Shown here: positions 18,462-27,922 of the stretch, in pieces | How positions within the stretch are numbered: position 1 is the stretch's first letter | Layout of the letters: each line of letters opens with the position of its first letter | Source of the DNA: Chryseobacterium mucoviscidosis | Lineage (GTDB): Bacteria > Bacteroidota > Bacteroidia > Flavobacteriales > Weeksellaceae | Reading direction: 5' to 3' | Assembly: GCF_002177115.1 (NCBI RefSeq) | Contig: NZ_MVAG01000074.1 | Location: 1-59,434, forward strand | Length of the DNA stretch: 59,434 bases | Made by a program: the position numbers and the translations under genes | The notes under the pieces: generated by a model | The model's input: the letters and a program-made list of their open reading frames with translations, nothing else | What the model was told of the DNA's origin: nothing | The model's database searches: none

Positions 18462-18565
18462 ACGGCAACAATTAAGGTTAATAAAGTAAATACTACGTAA
18501 GATACCATCAGCAGACTCAGTTTTGAGCGCTCCCGTTCTCTGAACGTTTTTCTTGAAATTGTCAT
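18458..18565 (-). CDS. Small basic membrane peptide, first ORF of the kdp operon
   Basis: A 35-residue ORF with a basic, Arg-rich N-terminus (MTISRKTFRERERSKLS) followed by one hydrophobic segment (LLMVSYVVFTLLTLIVAV). It is the first ORF after the probable operon promoter and overlaps the next ORF by ATGA. The positive-inside layout fits a small single-pass membrane protein. No family is recognised. Confidence 0.55.
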   Translation of the reverse strand: MTISRKTFRERERSKLSLLMVSYVVFTLLTLIVAV

Positions 18566-18592
18566 TTTATAAATATTTTATTCAGACTGACA

Positions 18593-18610
18593 ATGCCAAA
18601 AGAAGTTCCA
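18593..18610 (-). promoter_or_regulatory. Candidate sigma-54 promoter of the kdp operon
   Basis: On the minus strand TGGAACTTCTTTTGGCAT resembles the sigma-54 consensus TGGCAC-N5-TTGCA, with TGG-AC in the -24 box and TTG in the -12 box. The -12 element reads TTGG, so the GC is displaced by one base. It lies 28 bp before the first operon ORF, the right place for a start site, and the locus encodes a sigma-54 activator. The match is imperfect. Confidence 0.35.
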
Positions 18611-18685
18611 TTGTTGTTTAGATTAATTTAATTAATTGAAAATGAGTGTTTTGGTTATATTTCATCATGTGCCAAAATACAGAAA

Positions 18686-18706
18686 AGCCTATCAAAATGA
18701 TAGGCT
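18686..18706 (-). terminator. Hairpin between regulator gene and kdp operon
   Basis: A perfect 9-bp stem (AGCCTATCA at 18686-18694 against 18698-18706) with a 3-nt loop, followed on the minus strand by TTTTC. It probably terminates the regulator transcript (18971-20296) before the kdp promoter. Confidence 0.6.
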
Positions 18707-18970
18707 CGTTATTAAAATGATAGATTTTATTTTTTTAACCAATTAAGTTCTTTCTTAAAAAAAACAGACTAAAACTATGTTCCTTTATATTTTTGAAGGC
18801 ATTTTTTAGCTTAAAGCGAAGCTTCTCTTATATAATCTTAACTTCTAAACTGAAAACTTAATGGTTTAATTCTCAATGTATTTAAAATTAGTTGTAATTA
18901 ATTTATAATCAATTGTTTATTGTTTTAAATAAAATATTCTAGTATCTACAGCGTGGATTTTAATTAACAT
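18707..18970. other. Gene-free region downstream of the response regulator
   Basis: AT-rich with no ORF. Around 18805-18870 it contains AAGCGAAGCTTCTCTTATAT and CTTAATGGTTTAATTC. These share words with the kdpA-kdpB gap and with 46314-46370, consistent with a degenerate dispersed repeat. Binding sites for the activator (usually 80-200 bp upstream of a sigma-54 promoter) would be expected here, but I could not identify any. Confidence 0.4.
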
Positions 18971-20296
18971 TTATCTCAAATGATATTCTTCCAGTTTGCG
19001 GTATAAGGTAGCAATCCCGATTTCCAGCAATCTCGCTGCTTCTGCCTTGTTTCCTTTGGTGTATTGAAGCACTTTCTGAATATGCTCCTTTTCCAGAGAT
19101 TTCATGCTGAAAGAATCGTTTTCAGAAGAAACTTTTTCAGAGTAACGAGGAAGACTTTCTGCATCAAGGATATGATCGTTCATTAGGATTAAGCTCCTTT
19201 CGACAGTGTTTCGAAGTTCCCGTATGTTTCCTTTCCAGTCGTTTTTTTCCAATGTTTTATAATATTCCGGGGAGATTTCAATATTGGAAATATGAAGTTT
19301 TTGAGAAAAAACATTCACAAAATTTTTAGCCAGAGCTTTCAGATCCTCTTTTCTCTCGCGAAGTGACGGAAGCCTGATTTCAAAGATATTCAGCCGGAAA
19401 TAAAGATCCTCACGGAAGTTTCCTTGCTTTATTTCTTCCTCCAGATCACGGTTTGTCGCGGCAATCAGCCGGAAATCCGATCTGGAAACCTTCGTTTCTC
19501 CCATTTTGATAAATTCTTTGGTTTCCAGTACGCGAAGCAGTTTTGCCTGAAGCTCGATCGGCATTTCTCCGATTTCATCCAGAAATAAAGTTCCGCCATT
19601 GGCTTCTTCCACCAGTCCTTTTTTATCTTTTACTGCTCCGGTGAAAGCACCAGCTTTATGCCCGAAAAGTTCGCTTTCCAGAATTTCTTTGCTGAAAGCA
19701 GAGCAATTGATGGCTACAAAATTATTTTTCTTTCTGTCGCTTCCTTCATGAATGGCATTCGCAAAAACTTCCTTTCCGGTTCCGGTTTCGCCCGTCAGAA
19801 GAACGGTTGCATCCGTTAACGCTACTTTCTCAGCCAGTTTTTTTGCCTGAATAATGGACGGTGAATTTCCGATAATCGTTTCAAAACCTTTTGAAGAAGA
19901 ACTCTTCTGAATGATTTTCGACTTGTTATCTTTCGCTTTTTCCAGAGATTTATAAACAAGCGGAATAATTTTATCATTATCATCACCTTTCACCAGATAA
20001 TCGTAGGCGCCATTTTTCATTGCCTGAACTGCGTCCGTAATATTTCCGAAAGCCGTCATCAGAATAATTTCCAGATGAGGATATTTTATTTTGATGGATT
20101 TTACTAAATCTACTCCGAAAGCATCGGGAAGCCTTACGTCACTCAGCACGACATCAAATTCATACTGTTCGAGCATCGTCATCGCAGAACGTGCGGTGGA
20201 AGCTTCTTTTACGTTGAAATTTTCTTGGGAAAGGATCATTCCTAATAATTTCAGGAGCTTGATCTCGTCATCGATGATGAGGATGTTTCCTTGCAT
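18971..20296 (-). CDS. NtrC-type sigma-54-dependent response regulator
   Basis: A 441-residue protein with a receiver domain (about 1-120, phosphoacceptor Asp53 in [10 protein letters not shown], acidic pair IIDDE), an AAA+ central domain with Walker A GETGTGKE (169-176) and the sigma-54 contact motif GAFTGA (216-221), and a C-terminal Fis-type HTH (about 400-441, [20 protein letters not shown]). It activates sigma-54 promoters by ATP-driven open complex formation. It sits directly upstream of kdp on the same strand, with no KdpE-like regulator present. I infer that it controls kdp together with the kinase at 9553-11268. Confidence 0.9.
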   Translation of the reverse strand: MQGNILIIDDEIKLLKLLGMILSQENFNVKEASTARSAMTMLEQYEFDVVLSDVRLPDAFGVDLVKSIKIKYPHLEIILMTAFGNITDAVQAMKNGAYDYLVKGDDNDKIIPLVYKSLEKAKDNKSKIIQKSSSSKGFETIIGNSPSIIQAKKLAEKVALTDATVLLTGETGTGKEVFANAIHEGSDRKKNNFVAINCSAFSKEILESELFGHKAGAFTGAVKDKKGLVEEANGGTLFLDEIGEMPIELQAKLLRVLETKEFIKMGETKVSRSDFRLIAATNRDLEEEIKQGNFREDLYFRLNIFEIRLPSLRERKEDLKALAKNFVNVFSQKLHISNIEISPEYYKTLEKNDWKGNIRELRNTVERSLILMNDHILDAESLPRYSEKVSSENDSFSMKSLEKEHIQKVLQYTKGNKAEAARLLEIGIATLYRKLEEYHLR

Positions 20297-20398
20297 GGTG
20301 TTGTAATTTGGAAAACTGATGCAAACTTAAATATAAAATGCGAATCTTAATCATAGATTTTAATATTTATAAAATGGAAGGATTCTTTTTTGATTGCT

Positions 20399-20406
20399 TA
20401 CATTTG
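20399..20406 (+). promoter_or_regulatory. Candidate -7 promoter element of the M16 peptidase gene
   Basis: TACATTTG matches the Bacteroidota -7 consensus TAnnTTTG and lies 28 bp before the ATG at 20434. A convincing -33 TTG is not seen at the usual spacing, so the call rests on one element. Confidence 0.35.
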
Positions 20407-20433
20407 TATTCATTCTATTTTTAAGGGTGAAAA

Positions 20434-23310
20434 ATGAAGTTTATGATTGATAAAAAATTCAGGGAAGAAATTCATACAGATAAAAATAACTACGAATATA
20501 TCACGGTTTCCAATGACGAAAATGGAGTAAGAATTTACACTTTAAAAAATGGTTTAAAGGTTTTTCTTGCCCAAAATTCTGATGCTCCGAGAATCCAGAC
20601 TTATATTCCTGTGAGAACCGGAAGCAATAACGATCCTTCTGATAATACAGGTTTGGCGCATTATCTGGAACACATGATGTTTAAAGGAACCTCTAAATTA
20701 GGAACTCAAAACTGGGAAAAGGAAAGTGAATTATTAGATCAGATTTCAGATTTATACGAACAGCATAAAGCTGAGAATGATCCTGAAAAAAAGAAAGAAA
20801 TTTACCGCAAAATAGATGAAGTTTCTCAGGAAGCCAGTCAGTATGCCATTGCGAATGAATATGATAAGGCAATTTCTTCTTTAGGCGCAAGCGGAACCAA
20901 CGCGCATACATGGTTCGATGAAACGGTTTACAAAAATAATGTTCCGAACAATGAGCTTGAAAAATGGCTGAAAATCGAGAAAGAACGTTTTTCTGAACTG
21001 GCCTTAAGGCTTTTTCATACCGAACTGGAATCTGTTTATGAAGAATTCAACAGAGCACAGGATAACGATTCGCGTCTGGTAAATTATGAACTGATGGACG
21101 CACTTTTTCCTACGCATCCCAACGGTCAGCAAACGACTTTAGGAAAGGCGGAACATCTGAAAAATCCTTCCATGAAGGCGATTCATAAATATTTTGATGA
21201 ATATTATGTTCCGAACAATTATGCTATGGTTTTGGTAGGAGATCTTGATTTTGAAGATACGATTCAACTTGTTGACCAATATTTTGGAACCATTCCGTAC
21301 AGAGAACTTCCGAAAAAAACGCCCATTATCGAAAAACCGATTACGGAAATTATAAAACGAACGGTAAAAAGTCCCACAACGCCGAGAGTGCAGTTGGCGT
21401 GGAGAACGGAAAGTTACGGCACAAAAGAAGCGATCTTGGCGGATGTGGTGGTAAATATTCTTAGCAACAGGGGAGAAGCAGGATTGCTGGATCTAAATAT
21501 CAATCAGACTCAAAAATTATTGTGGGGACAGGCGTATTCAGTAGGTCTGAAACAGTACGGATATTTTTCCATCGTTGCCGTTCCGAAGGAATCGCAGACT
21601 TTGGATGAAGCCAGAGATTTGGTTCTGGAGCAGATCGAACTGGTTAAAAAAGGAGAATTTCCGGACTGGATGCTTCCTGCCATCATCAATGATTTTAAAA
21701 TCCAGAGGATGAAAGCGCTGGAAACCGCAGACGGATTGGCAACAAATCTTTACGATACGTACATCAAAGGAAGAACGTGGGAACAGGAACTGAATGAAAT
21801 GGATCAGTATGAAAAACTGACTAAAAAAGAGGTTATCGCCTTTGCCAATGAGTTTTTCAGAGATAATTATGTGATCGTTTATAAAGAAAAAGGAGTAAAC
21901 GAAAAATTGATCCGCGTAGAAAATCCGGGAATTACTCCTGTGAAAATAAACCGTGAAGCCCAGTCTGAATTTTTACAGCAGATTCTGGAAGAAAAAACAG
22001 AAGATATTCAGCCTGAATTTGTGGACTATGAAAAGGAAATTCAGAAAGATGTTATTAAAGGCAAGACCGTCAGTTTTGTTAAAAATAAATACAACGATAT
22101 TGCGCAGGTTCATTTTATTTTTCCGTTCGGAAGTGATCATGACCGCGACCTTGCCATTTCGACACAGGTTCTTCAGTATCTGGGAACTGAAAAATTCTCT
22201 CCGGAAGATCTGAAAAAAGAATTCTTCAAAATCGGCGTTACCAATGATTTTAAAACCACCAACGATCAGCTGATTATTTCGCTGAACGGTCTGGAAGAAA
22301 ACATTGAAAAAGGAATAGATCTTCTGCAGCATTGGCTGTATGAAGTAAAACCGGATCAGGAAATTTACAGGCAGTTTACAGAAACTATTCTGGAAAACCG
22401 TGCTGCGATGAAGAAGGATAAAGGCAGAATTATGACGGCTCTTACAAATTATACCAAATTGGGATCTTTTTCACGGTTTACGGATGTTATTTCTAAAGAA
22501 GAGCTGGAAAGCAGCAATGTGGAGGTTTTTACAGACCGGATGAAGAAGCTTTTCAAATATCCGTATCAGATATTTTTCTACGGAAGAAATTTTAAAAATT
22601 TCACTTCATACATCGGAAAATATACTGAAAATGAAATTTTTGCAATTCCGGAGCCTAAAAATTATCCGGAACCGGAAACCGATGGAAATGTATATTTTAC
22701 AGATTACGACATGGTTCAGATGGAAATGAGTAAGGTAGGAAGAGGTCGAAACGTAAACACAGAAAATTTTGGTAAAATCAATGTTTTTAATGAATATTTC
22801 GGACGTGGTTTGTCATCCATTGTTTTTCAGGAAATCCGCGAAAGCAAAAGTTTAGCGTATTCTGCATACGTTTCTTACGCTGCCAATTCAGAGCTGGATC
22901 ATCCGGATTACATTACCACCTACATCGGAACGCAGCCGGACAAATTACAGATTGCTGTAGATACGATGACTGAACTGATGACCGAGCTTCCTGAAGTGAA
23001 GGTACAGTTTGAAAATGCAAAAAATTCTGCTTTGAAACAGATTGCTTCGCAACGGATAACGAGAACGAATATTTTCTTCAATACGTTAAGATTAAGAAAA
23101 CTGAATATTCATCATGATTTCAGGAAAGATATCTATCAGCAGATTGAAAGCCTGAAATTTGAAGATCTGAAAGATTTTTACGACCATTACATAAAATCCG
23201 TTCACTTCAACACCGCCATTATCGGGAAAAAAGAAAACCTGAACAGGGAAGCGGTTGATAAGATGGGAACCTTCAGTGAAGTGAGTTTAAAAGATATTTT
23301 CGGACATTAA
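20434..23310 (+). CDS. M16 family zinc metallopeptidase
   Basis: A 958-residue insulinase-like peptidase built of two M16 halves. The inverted zinc motif HYLEH is at 76-80, within GLAHYLEHMMFKGT, followed by a distal Glu in ELESVYEEFN. The C-terminal half lacks the motif, as is usual for the inactive partner half (GRGLSSIVFQEIRESKSLAY). Length fits the one-chain M16 class. No signal peptide is visible, so it is probably cytoplasmic and degrades peptides. It is transcribed alone and ends in a bidirectional terminator. Confidence 0.88.
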   Translation: MKFMIDKKFREEIHTDKNNYEYITVSNDENGVRIYTLKNGLKVFLAQNSDAPRIQTYIPVRTGSNNDPSDNTGLAHYLEHMMFKGTSKLGTQNWEKESELLDQISDLYEQHKAENDPEKKKEIYRKIDEVSQEASQYAIANEYDKAISSLGASGTNAHTWFDETVYKNNVPNNELEKWLKIEKERFSELALRLFHTELESVYEEFNRAQDNDSRLVNYELMDALFPTHPNGQQTTLGKAEHLKNPSMKAIHKYFDEYYVPNNYAMVLVGDLDFEDTIQLVDQYFGTIPYRELPKKTPIIEKPITEIIKRTVKSPTTPRVQLAWRTESYGTKEAILADVVVNILSNRGEAGLLDLNINQTQKLLWGQAYSVGLKQYGYFSIVAVPKESQTLDEARDLVLEQIELVKKGEFPDWMLPAIINDFKIQRMKALETADGLATNLYDTYIKGRTWEQELNEMDQYEKLTKKEVIAFANEFFRDNYVIVYKEKGVNEKLIRVENPGITPVKINREAQSEFLQQILEEKTEDIQPEFVDYEKEIQKDVIKGKTVSFVKNKYNDIAQVHFIFPFGSDHDRDLAISTQVLQYLGTEKFSPEDLKKEFFKIGVTNDFKTTNDQLIISLNGLEENIEKGIDLLQHWLYEVKPDQEIYRQFTETILENRAAMKKDKGRIMTALTNYTKLGSFSRFTDVISKEELESSNVEVFTDRMKKLFKYPYQIFFYGRNFKNFTSYIGKYTENEIFAIPEPKNYPEPETDGNVYFTDYDMVQMEMSKVGRGRNVNTENFGKINVFNEYFGRGLSSIVFQEIRESKSLAYSAYVSYAANSELDHPDYITTYIGTQPDKLQIAVDTMTELMTELPEVKVQFENAKNSALKQIASQRITRTNIFFNTLRLRKLNIHHDFRKDIYQQIESLKFEDLKDFYDHYIKSVHFNTAIIGKKENLNREAVDKMGTFSEVSLKDIFGH

Positions 23311-23311
23311 A

Positions 23312-23336
23312 AAAGAGGCTTGAAAAAAGCCTCTTT
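23312..23336. terminator. Bidirectional hairpin terminator
   Basis: A 10-bp stem AAAGAGGCTT/AAGCCTCTTT (23312-23321 and 23327-23336) with A and T runs on both sides. It lies between the convergent M16 peptidase and acetyltransferase genes. Confidence 0.8.
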
Positions 23337-23341
23337 CCGTT

Positions 23342-24421
23342 TTAGGTCATTGCACAATCTCCGTCTCCATCCTGAAAATCCGGATTAAAATCTTTCGGCA
23401 GATTAGCAAGTAAATTTTTATGGAACATATACCTTCTTTCAAAATCTTTCTGATAAATTTTCTGAAACTGCTTTGAAGAAGCGATATTTTCATTAAGTTC
23501 AATATGATAATTCGTTAGAACCTTCACTTTATTTTTCACAATGAAATCATTCAGAAATACAACAAATTTCTTTAATTCTGTTTTTGAAAATAAATATAAA
23601 ACTTTAAGCGTTCCATCTCTTAGAAGCAGAAGCGAACAGGTTTCCAGATTGTTATTTTCATCATAGATTTTTATCCAAAAATATCTGAACTGTTTTGAGT
23701 AAGCTGAAAAAAGATAATCTTTTTCTGTGTTTTCGCTTTTCAGAACCCATGGATTTTCAATAAACCAGTTGATCTCACCAGATGTTCTGTTGCTTTTAAA
23801 CGCCGACAAAAATGCTGAACTTTCCGCATCAATTTTATCTGAAATTTCAAACTTAAAATCAGGCTTTTGGGTGAAAATTTTTCTAAACGACAATAGCGTA
23901 TTGATAAAACTATCCGCAATTTTAAAAATCGGCTGAAAAGATTTTAAACCAGACTTTTTTGAAGGAATGATCGTTGCAAAATCTGCTTTGAAATAATATC
24001 TCTTTCCTCTTTTAGGCTGAATGTACCGGAAAAGTCCAATTTTATTATACAGACTTTCTGCTTCTTTTGTAAATTCTGTAATGGCAATATTTCCGTCGTA
24101 TTCTTCAAAGGCTGTATTTAATAAAGTTTGTGCAATTTTCTTTCCGCGAAACTCATTGCTGATGAAAAGGGTACTGAGCCATGCATACTTAAAAGGTTTT
24201 CCATCGATGATAAAATGATCGGGAAAACAGCCTAAATAACCTGCCAACTGATCGTTATGAAACGCGAGAATCAATAAAATATCTTCGTCATTAGCTTTTG
24301 GATTTCTAATGTGTGAAATAGCGCGATGTTTTGTAATAGGCAGAAAATCATACTTTTTATAATCGCCGGATGATATGAATTCTTCAAGTTTTTTTCGGTT
24401 TAAAGTTTTCAGATTAATCAT
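23342..24421 (-). CDS. GNAT family N-acetyltransferase
   Basis: A 359-residue protein. The GNAT fold signature is in the first 150 residues: DDILLILAFHNDQLAGYLGC, then AWLSTLFISNEFRGKKIAQT (motif A with R-G-K-x-A for acetyl-CoA binding), then YNKIGLFRYI. The C-terminal 200 residues are a less familiar domain, so this is a long GNAT. Its ATG overlaps the stop of the upstream deacetylase gene by four bases, so the two are translationally coupled. Substrate unknown; pairing with a polysaccharide deacetylase suggests sugar or cell-surface modification. Confidence 0.75.
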   Translation of the reverse strand: MINLKTLNRKKLEEFISSGDYKKYDFLPITKHRAISHIRNPKANDEDILLILAFHNDQLAGYLGCFPDHFIIDGKPFKYAWLSTLFISNEFRGKKIAQTLLNTAFEEYDGNIAITEFTKEAESLYNKIGLFRYIQPKRGKRYYFKADFATIIPSKKSGLKSFQPIFKIADSFINTLLSFRKIFTQKPDFKFEISDKIDAESSAFLSAFKSNRTSGEINWFIENPWVLKSENTEKDYLFSAYSKQFRYFWIKIYDENNNLETCSLLLLRDGTLKVLYLFSKTELKKFVVFLNDFIVKNKVKVLTNYHIELNENIASSKQFQKIYQKDFERRYMFHKNLLANLPKDFNPDFQDGDGDCAMT

Positions 24422-25404
24422 CTTCTTGCAATTTTATTTTTGTTAAAAATCTTCTTCAGTTTAAAGTAGGACATTTCTTTTTTTAAAGTAATTTCAGCCT
24501 TTTCGCCTGTTTCAAAAGGAATTCTCTGAAAATTTTGAGGAACACTGTCGAGCTTAATTCCTGCGGTTCCAAAGCTGCAGAAGATTTCAGGATTTGTAAA
24601 TAACTGATCAAAAAAAGCTTTTTCTACTCCAAAATCAGTAAATGGAAAAGCAAAACTTTCATATAAAAAATCATTCTGCTTCAGATAGTCAAAAGTTCGG
24701 ATACAGGGTTCAAGTTGCTGATTAATAGTTAATTCATTGTATAAAGGATGATCCCAACTGTGAGAGGAGATTCCGAATCCTTTCTCCGTAACACTTTTTA
24801 ACTGATCCAAAGTCATGTAGGGTTTCTGCTGATTTAAAAATGAATTGAAATCAATTTCCAGAATTTCTGCAAGCTGGTCTAAAAGATTTTGTTGTAAATA
24901 GCTGATTTTTAAAATTTCAGAAATAGTATTTTCTTTTGTTTTAAGAATGCTGAAAATGTGAGGGTTTATATCTTTTTTTTTCTCGATTTTATCAACTAAA
25001 AGACTTGCTTTACAGCGAAACATCAGGTTTTTATTGTCAATAAATTCAGGATTGATAAAGTTAACCGCATAAATTCCTTTTCTTTCCAAAACAGGCATTA
25101 CAACGTCATAAAACTCACGCAATCCATCATCAAAAGTCAGTAAAGCAATCTTCTTTTTCGGTTTAAAATTTCCTTTGATAAAATCTTTGAATTCCTGCCA
25201 GTTGACAAACTGAAAATATTTCAGAAAATAATCTAAATCCTGCTCGAACTGTTTTACATTTTTATATTGAATGATATTTTGAAGATGAGGCAGATTTTCA
25301 TCGGAAACACAGTGGTAAACGGGTAAAAAGTAAGAGAGAGGAAATGATTTTTCGACATTCCCATTTTCAAATTCTGACAAAAAATTAATGATTTTTCTTT
25401 TCAT
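24418..25404 (-). CDS. Polysaccharide deacetylase (NodB-like) family protein
   Basis: A 328-residue protein with the NodB motif 1 ALLTFDDG (87-94, metal-binding Asp pair) and motif 2 SSHSWDHP (about 215-222, the H-x3-H pair). The length and the FDDGLREFYDVVMPVLERKG stretch fit carbohydrate esterase family 4, which removes acetyl groups from N-acetylated sugars. No signal peptide is obvious. It is the first gene of a two-gene unit with the GNAT gene (ATGA overlap). Confidence 0.82.
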   Translation of the reverse strand: MKRKIINFLSEFENGNVEKSFPLSYFLPVYHCVSDENLPHLQNIIQYKNVKQFEQDLDYFLKYFQFVNWQEFKDFIKGNFKPKKKIALLTFDDGLREFYDVVMPVLERKGIYAVNFINPEFIDNKNLMFRCKASLLVDKIEKKKDINPHIFSILKTKENTISEILKISYLQQNLLDQLAEILEIDFNSFLNQQKPYMTLDQLKSVTEKGFGISSHSWDHPLYNELTINQQLEPCIRTFDYLKQNDFLYESFAFPFTDFGVEKAFFDQLFTNPEIFCSFGTAGIKLDSVPQNFQRIPFETGEKAEITLKKEMSYFKLKKIFNKNKIARR

Positions 25405-25482
25405 TGATCTGTCAAAAATAAAAAGAATCTATTTAAATCCGTTGAAAAATTTAAATAGACTCTTTTAAATATGTTTTAAAAA

Positions 25483-27621
25483 TTATTTTACAATCTTCAT
25501 CTCATCAATCAGCCATTTGGAATCTGCAAATTTATCGATGATGAAAAGAATATACTTCGTATCCACCATGATATTTCTGCTGAAACGAGGGTCATAATTA
25601 ATGTCGCTCATTGTTCCTTCCCATTGTCTGTCGAAATTCAGTCCTACCAGATTTCCGTTGGCATCAAGAGCCGGACTTCCGGAGTTTCCTCCAGTTGTGT
25701 GGTTGGTTGCTGTAAATCCTACAGGAACATCGCCGGTTTTATCTTTGTACACTCCGAAATCTTTCTTGCTGTAAAGATCAATCAGCTTTTTCGGAACATC
25801 AAATTCATAATCTCCCGGAACATATTTTTCCATTACACCCGCCAAATGCGTCTGATAATTGTAAGAAACGGCATCTCTCGGAGAAGAACCTTTCACTTTT
25901 CCGTACGTTACACGAAGCGTAGAGTTCGCATCCGGAAAGAATTTTCTGTCTTTATCCGTTGCCATTTGCTGTGCCATATAAGTCTTCTGTAAAGCGTCAA
26001 TTTTCGTCTGCATCGACGTGAACTGAGGATCCGCTTTTGTGATGTAGGTATCTCTCATGGATAAATAAGTCAGATAAACAGGATCTTTTTTCAATGTCTT
26101 GATCAGTTTATCCTGATTGGAGAATGCTTTTTCGATATCTTTACTAAGAAAAGCTCCGTTTACTTCAGTTCTTCCTGTGATGATGGAGTTTTTAGAGTCA
26201 TCTTCAATCGTCTGAAGATTTTGCGCTTCATTTTTATATTTTTCAAATCCTGCAGGTAAAAATTCCGGAGCCGTTTTATTGGCATAAAGAGCCAGTAATT
26301 TTGCCGTAACTTTTGCATCAAGTTCTGCATTGTAATCTTTGTAGAAAGAAGTCAGCCTGTTTTTAAAGGAAGTGGTTCCTTTTTCGTCCATTCTTCCGGC
26401 TTCAACCGCAGTAACGTAGTTGTAGAAAAGATTGGCAAGCATTAATGTTTCTGCATTTCTGATGGTTTCAGAATAATATGCGTTGTTTAATGCATAAGGA
26501 GCCTGATCGTTGTAAAGTTTGTTCAGTTGATCTAAAGTCGTTTTTATATCTTTGTTTTTAGCGATCAGAGAGTTTTCATACTGTACTTTTTTCTCTACCG
26601 CGTTAGATTTTTTCAGACCTTCTACTTCGCCGATCCATTTTTTCCAGTAATTGGCTACCGAAGCGTATTTTGAAGCATACTGAATTCTTGTGGCATCATC
26701 GGTACGCATTTTTTCGTCCAGCGTTTTCAAAGCAACATCTCTCACTGCAATTCTCGCAGGATCGGTGTCTTTCATGATCTTTTCAACCGCAATCGCAGGA
26801 AGATATTCTGTGGTTCTTCCCGGGAATCCGAATACAAAAGTGAAATCATTCTCATTTTTATCTTTAATGGAAACCGGAAGATAATGTTTCGGAACGTAAG
26901 GAACATTGTCTTTAGAATATTCCGCTGGTTTATTGTTTTTATCAGCATAGATTCTGAACATGGAGAAATCTCCTGTATGTCTTGGCCAAACCCAGTTGTC
27001 TGTATCTGAACCGAATTTTCCGATGCTTTGAGGCGGCGCTCCTACCAAACGAATATCTTTGAATGTTTCGATAGTGAAAGCATAGAATTTATTTCCGTAA
27101 TACATGGATCTTACAGAAATCGACTGATAAGGTTCTGTTTTCTGAGAGTTTTTGTAAATCTCAATATTTTTGGCAATCTGTTTAGAAAGTTCAGGTTCCT
27201 GAAGTTTATCCGTACCTTCTAAAATCTGAGAAGTTACTTCTTTGATATCAACAATAAAGTCTACCGTTACTCCCGGATTCGGAAGTTCTCCCTGAGGATT
27301 TTTTGCCCAGAAACCATTTGATAAAAGGTCATTCTGTACCGTAGAGTGAGACTGAATCTGTCCGTAACCGCAGTGGTGATTGGTAAGCAATAACCCTTTT
27401 GGCGAGATAATTTCCGCGGTACAGCCTCCGTTGAATTGTACTACCGCATCTTTTATGCTTGCTTTTTGCGGATTGAAAATGTCTTTTGCAGAGATTTTCA
27501 TTCCCAAATCTTTCATTTCCTTTTCATTAAGCTCCGTTGGAATCCACATTCCGCCGTATTGCTGTGCAAACGTCATTACAGCCGGCAAAAGAAATACAGA
27601 TAGAAGTATCTTTTTTGTCAT
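25483..27621 (-). CDS. S46 dipeptidyl-peptidase, DPP11-type
   Basis: A 712-residue secreted serine peptidase; the ATG at 27621 is chosen over a TTG two codons upstream. A signal peptide (MTKKILLSVFLLPAVMTFAQ) is followed by the S46 opening GGMWIPTELNE. The catalytic His is in LLLTNHHCGYGQ (about 82-83) and the catalytic Ser in TGGNSGSPALDANG (about 647). Eighteen residues after that Ser there is Arg (NFDRQWEG). In the S46 family that position is Arg in DPP11 (Asp/Glu specific) and Gly in DPP7, so acidic-P1 specificity is inferred. It releases dipeptides in the periplasm for uptake. Confidence 0.92.
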   Translation of the reverse strand: MTKKILLSVFLLPAVMTFAQQYGGMWIPTELNEKEMKDLGMKISAKDIFNPQKASIKDAVVQFNGGCTAEIISPKGLLLTNHHCGYGQIQSHSTVQNDLLSNGFWAKNPQGELPNPGVTVDFIVDIKEVTSQILEGTDKLQEPELSKQIAKNIEIYKNSQKTEPYQSISVRSMYYGNKFYAFTIETFKDIRLVGAPPQSIGKFGSDTDNWVWPRHTGDFSMFRIYADKNNKPAEYSKDNVPYVPKHYLPVSIKDKNENDFTFVFGFPGRTTEYLPAIAVEKIMKDTDPARIAVRDVALKTLDEKMRTDDATRIQYASKYASVANYWKKWIGEVEGLKKSNAVEKKVQYENSLIAKNKDIKTTLDQLNKLYNDQAPYALNNAYYSETIRNAETLMLANLFYNYVTAVEAGRMDEKGTTSFKNRLTSFYKDYNAELDAKVTAKLLALYANKTAPEFLPAGFEKYKNEAQNLQTIEDDSKNSIITGRTEVNGAFLSKDIEKAFSNQDKLIKTLKKDPVYLTYLSMRDTYITKADPQFTSMQTKIDALQKTYMAQQMATDKDRKFFPDANSTLRVTYGKVKGSSPRDAVSYNYQTHLAGVMEKYVPGDYEFDVPKKLIDLYSKKDFGVYKDKTGDVPVGFTATNHTTGGNSGSPALDANGNLVGLNFDRQWEGTMSDINYDPRFSRNIMVDTKYILFIIDKFADSKWLIDEMKIVK

Positions 27622-27922
27622 AATCAAAATTTTGCCCCAATTTACAAAGAAAAAGGGAGATTTGGGTTAAAATTGGCTGATAGTTGATTGTTTTTTTAGA
27701 GGCTGTTCAAATTTAATATTTTATGATTCTTTTATTTTCAAAAACAAAATTTTAATTCAGCATAACGATTATTCTAGAAAAGTAAAAACAAATAAAATTT
27801 TTGTATCAGGATTGATCATAAGGTTTAATCTTTAATCAGTTCGATCTATTAACCATCAACAAGAAACCATCAGGCGGCTTAATTTTTGCTGCTGAAAAAG
27901 CATTCACGCTAAATCATTTATT
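27622..27922. other. Divergent intergenic region
   Basis: About 300 bp between the divergent S46 peptidase and the NlpE-like lipoprotein gene. It is AT-rich with no ORF and no strong hairpin, and it must hold both promoters. No element stands out clearly. Confidence 0.4.

Noticed and set aside
18566..18970. A K+- or c-di-AMP-type riboswitch upstream of kdp
   Set aside because: Only a short terminator-like hairpin is seen; no extended conserved aptamer structure is recognisable.
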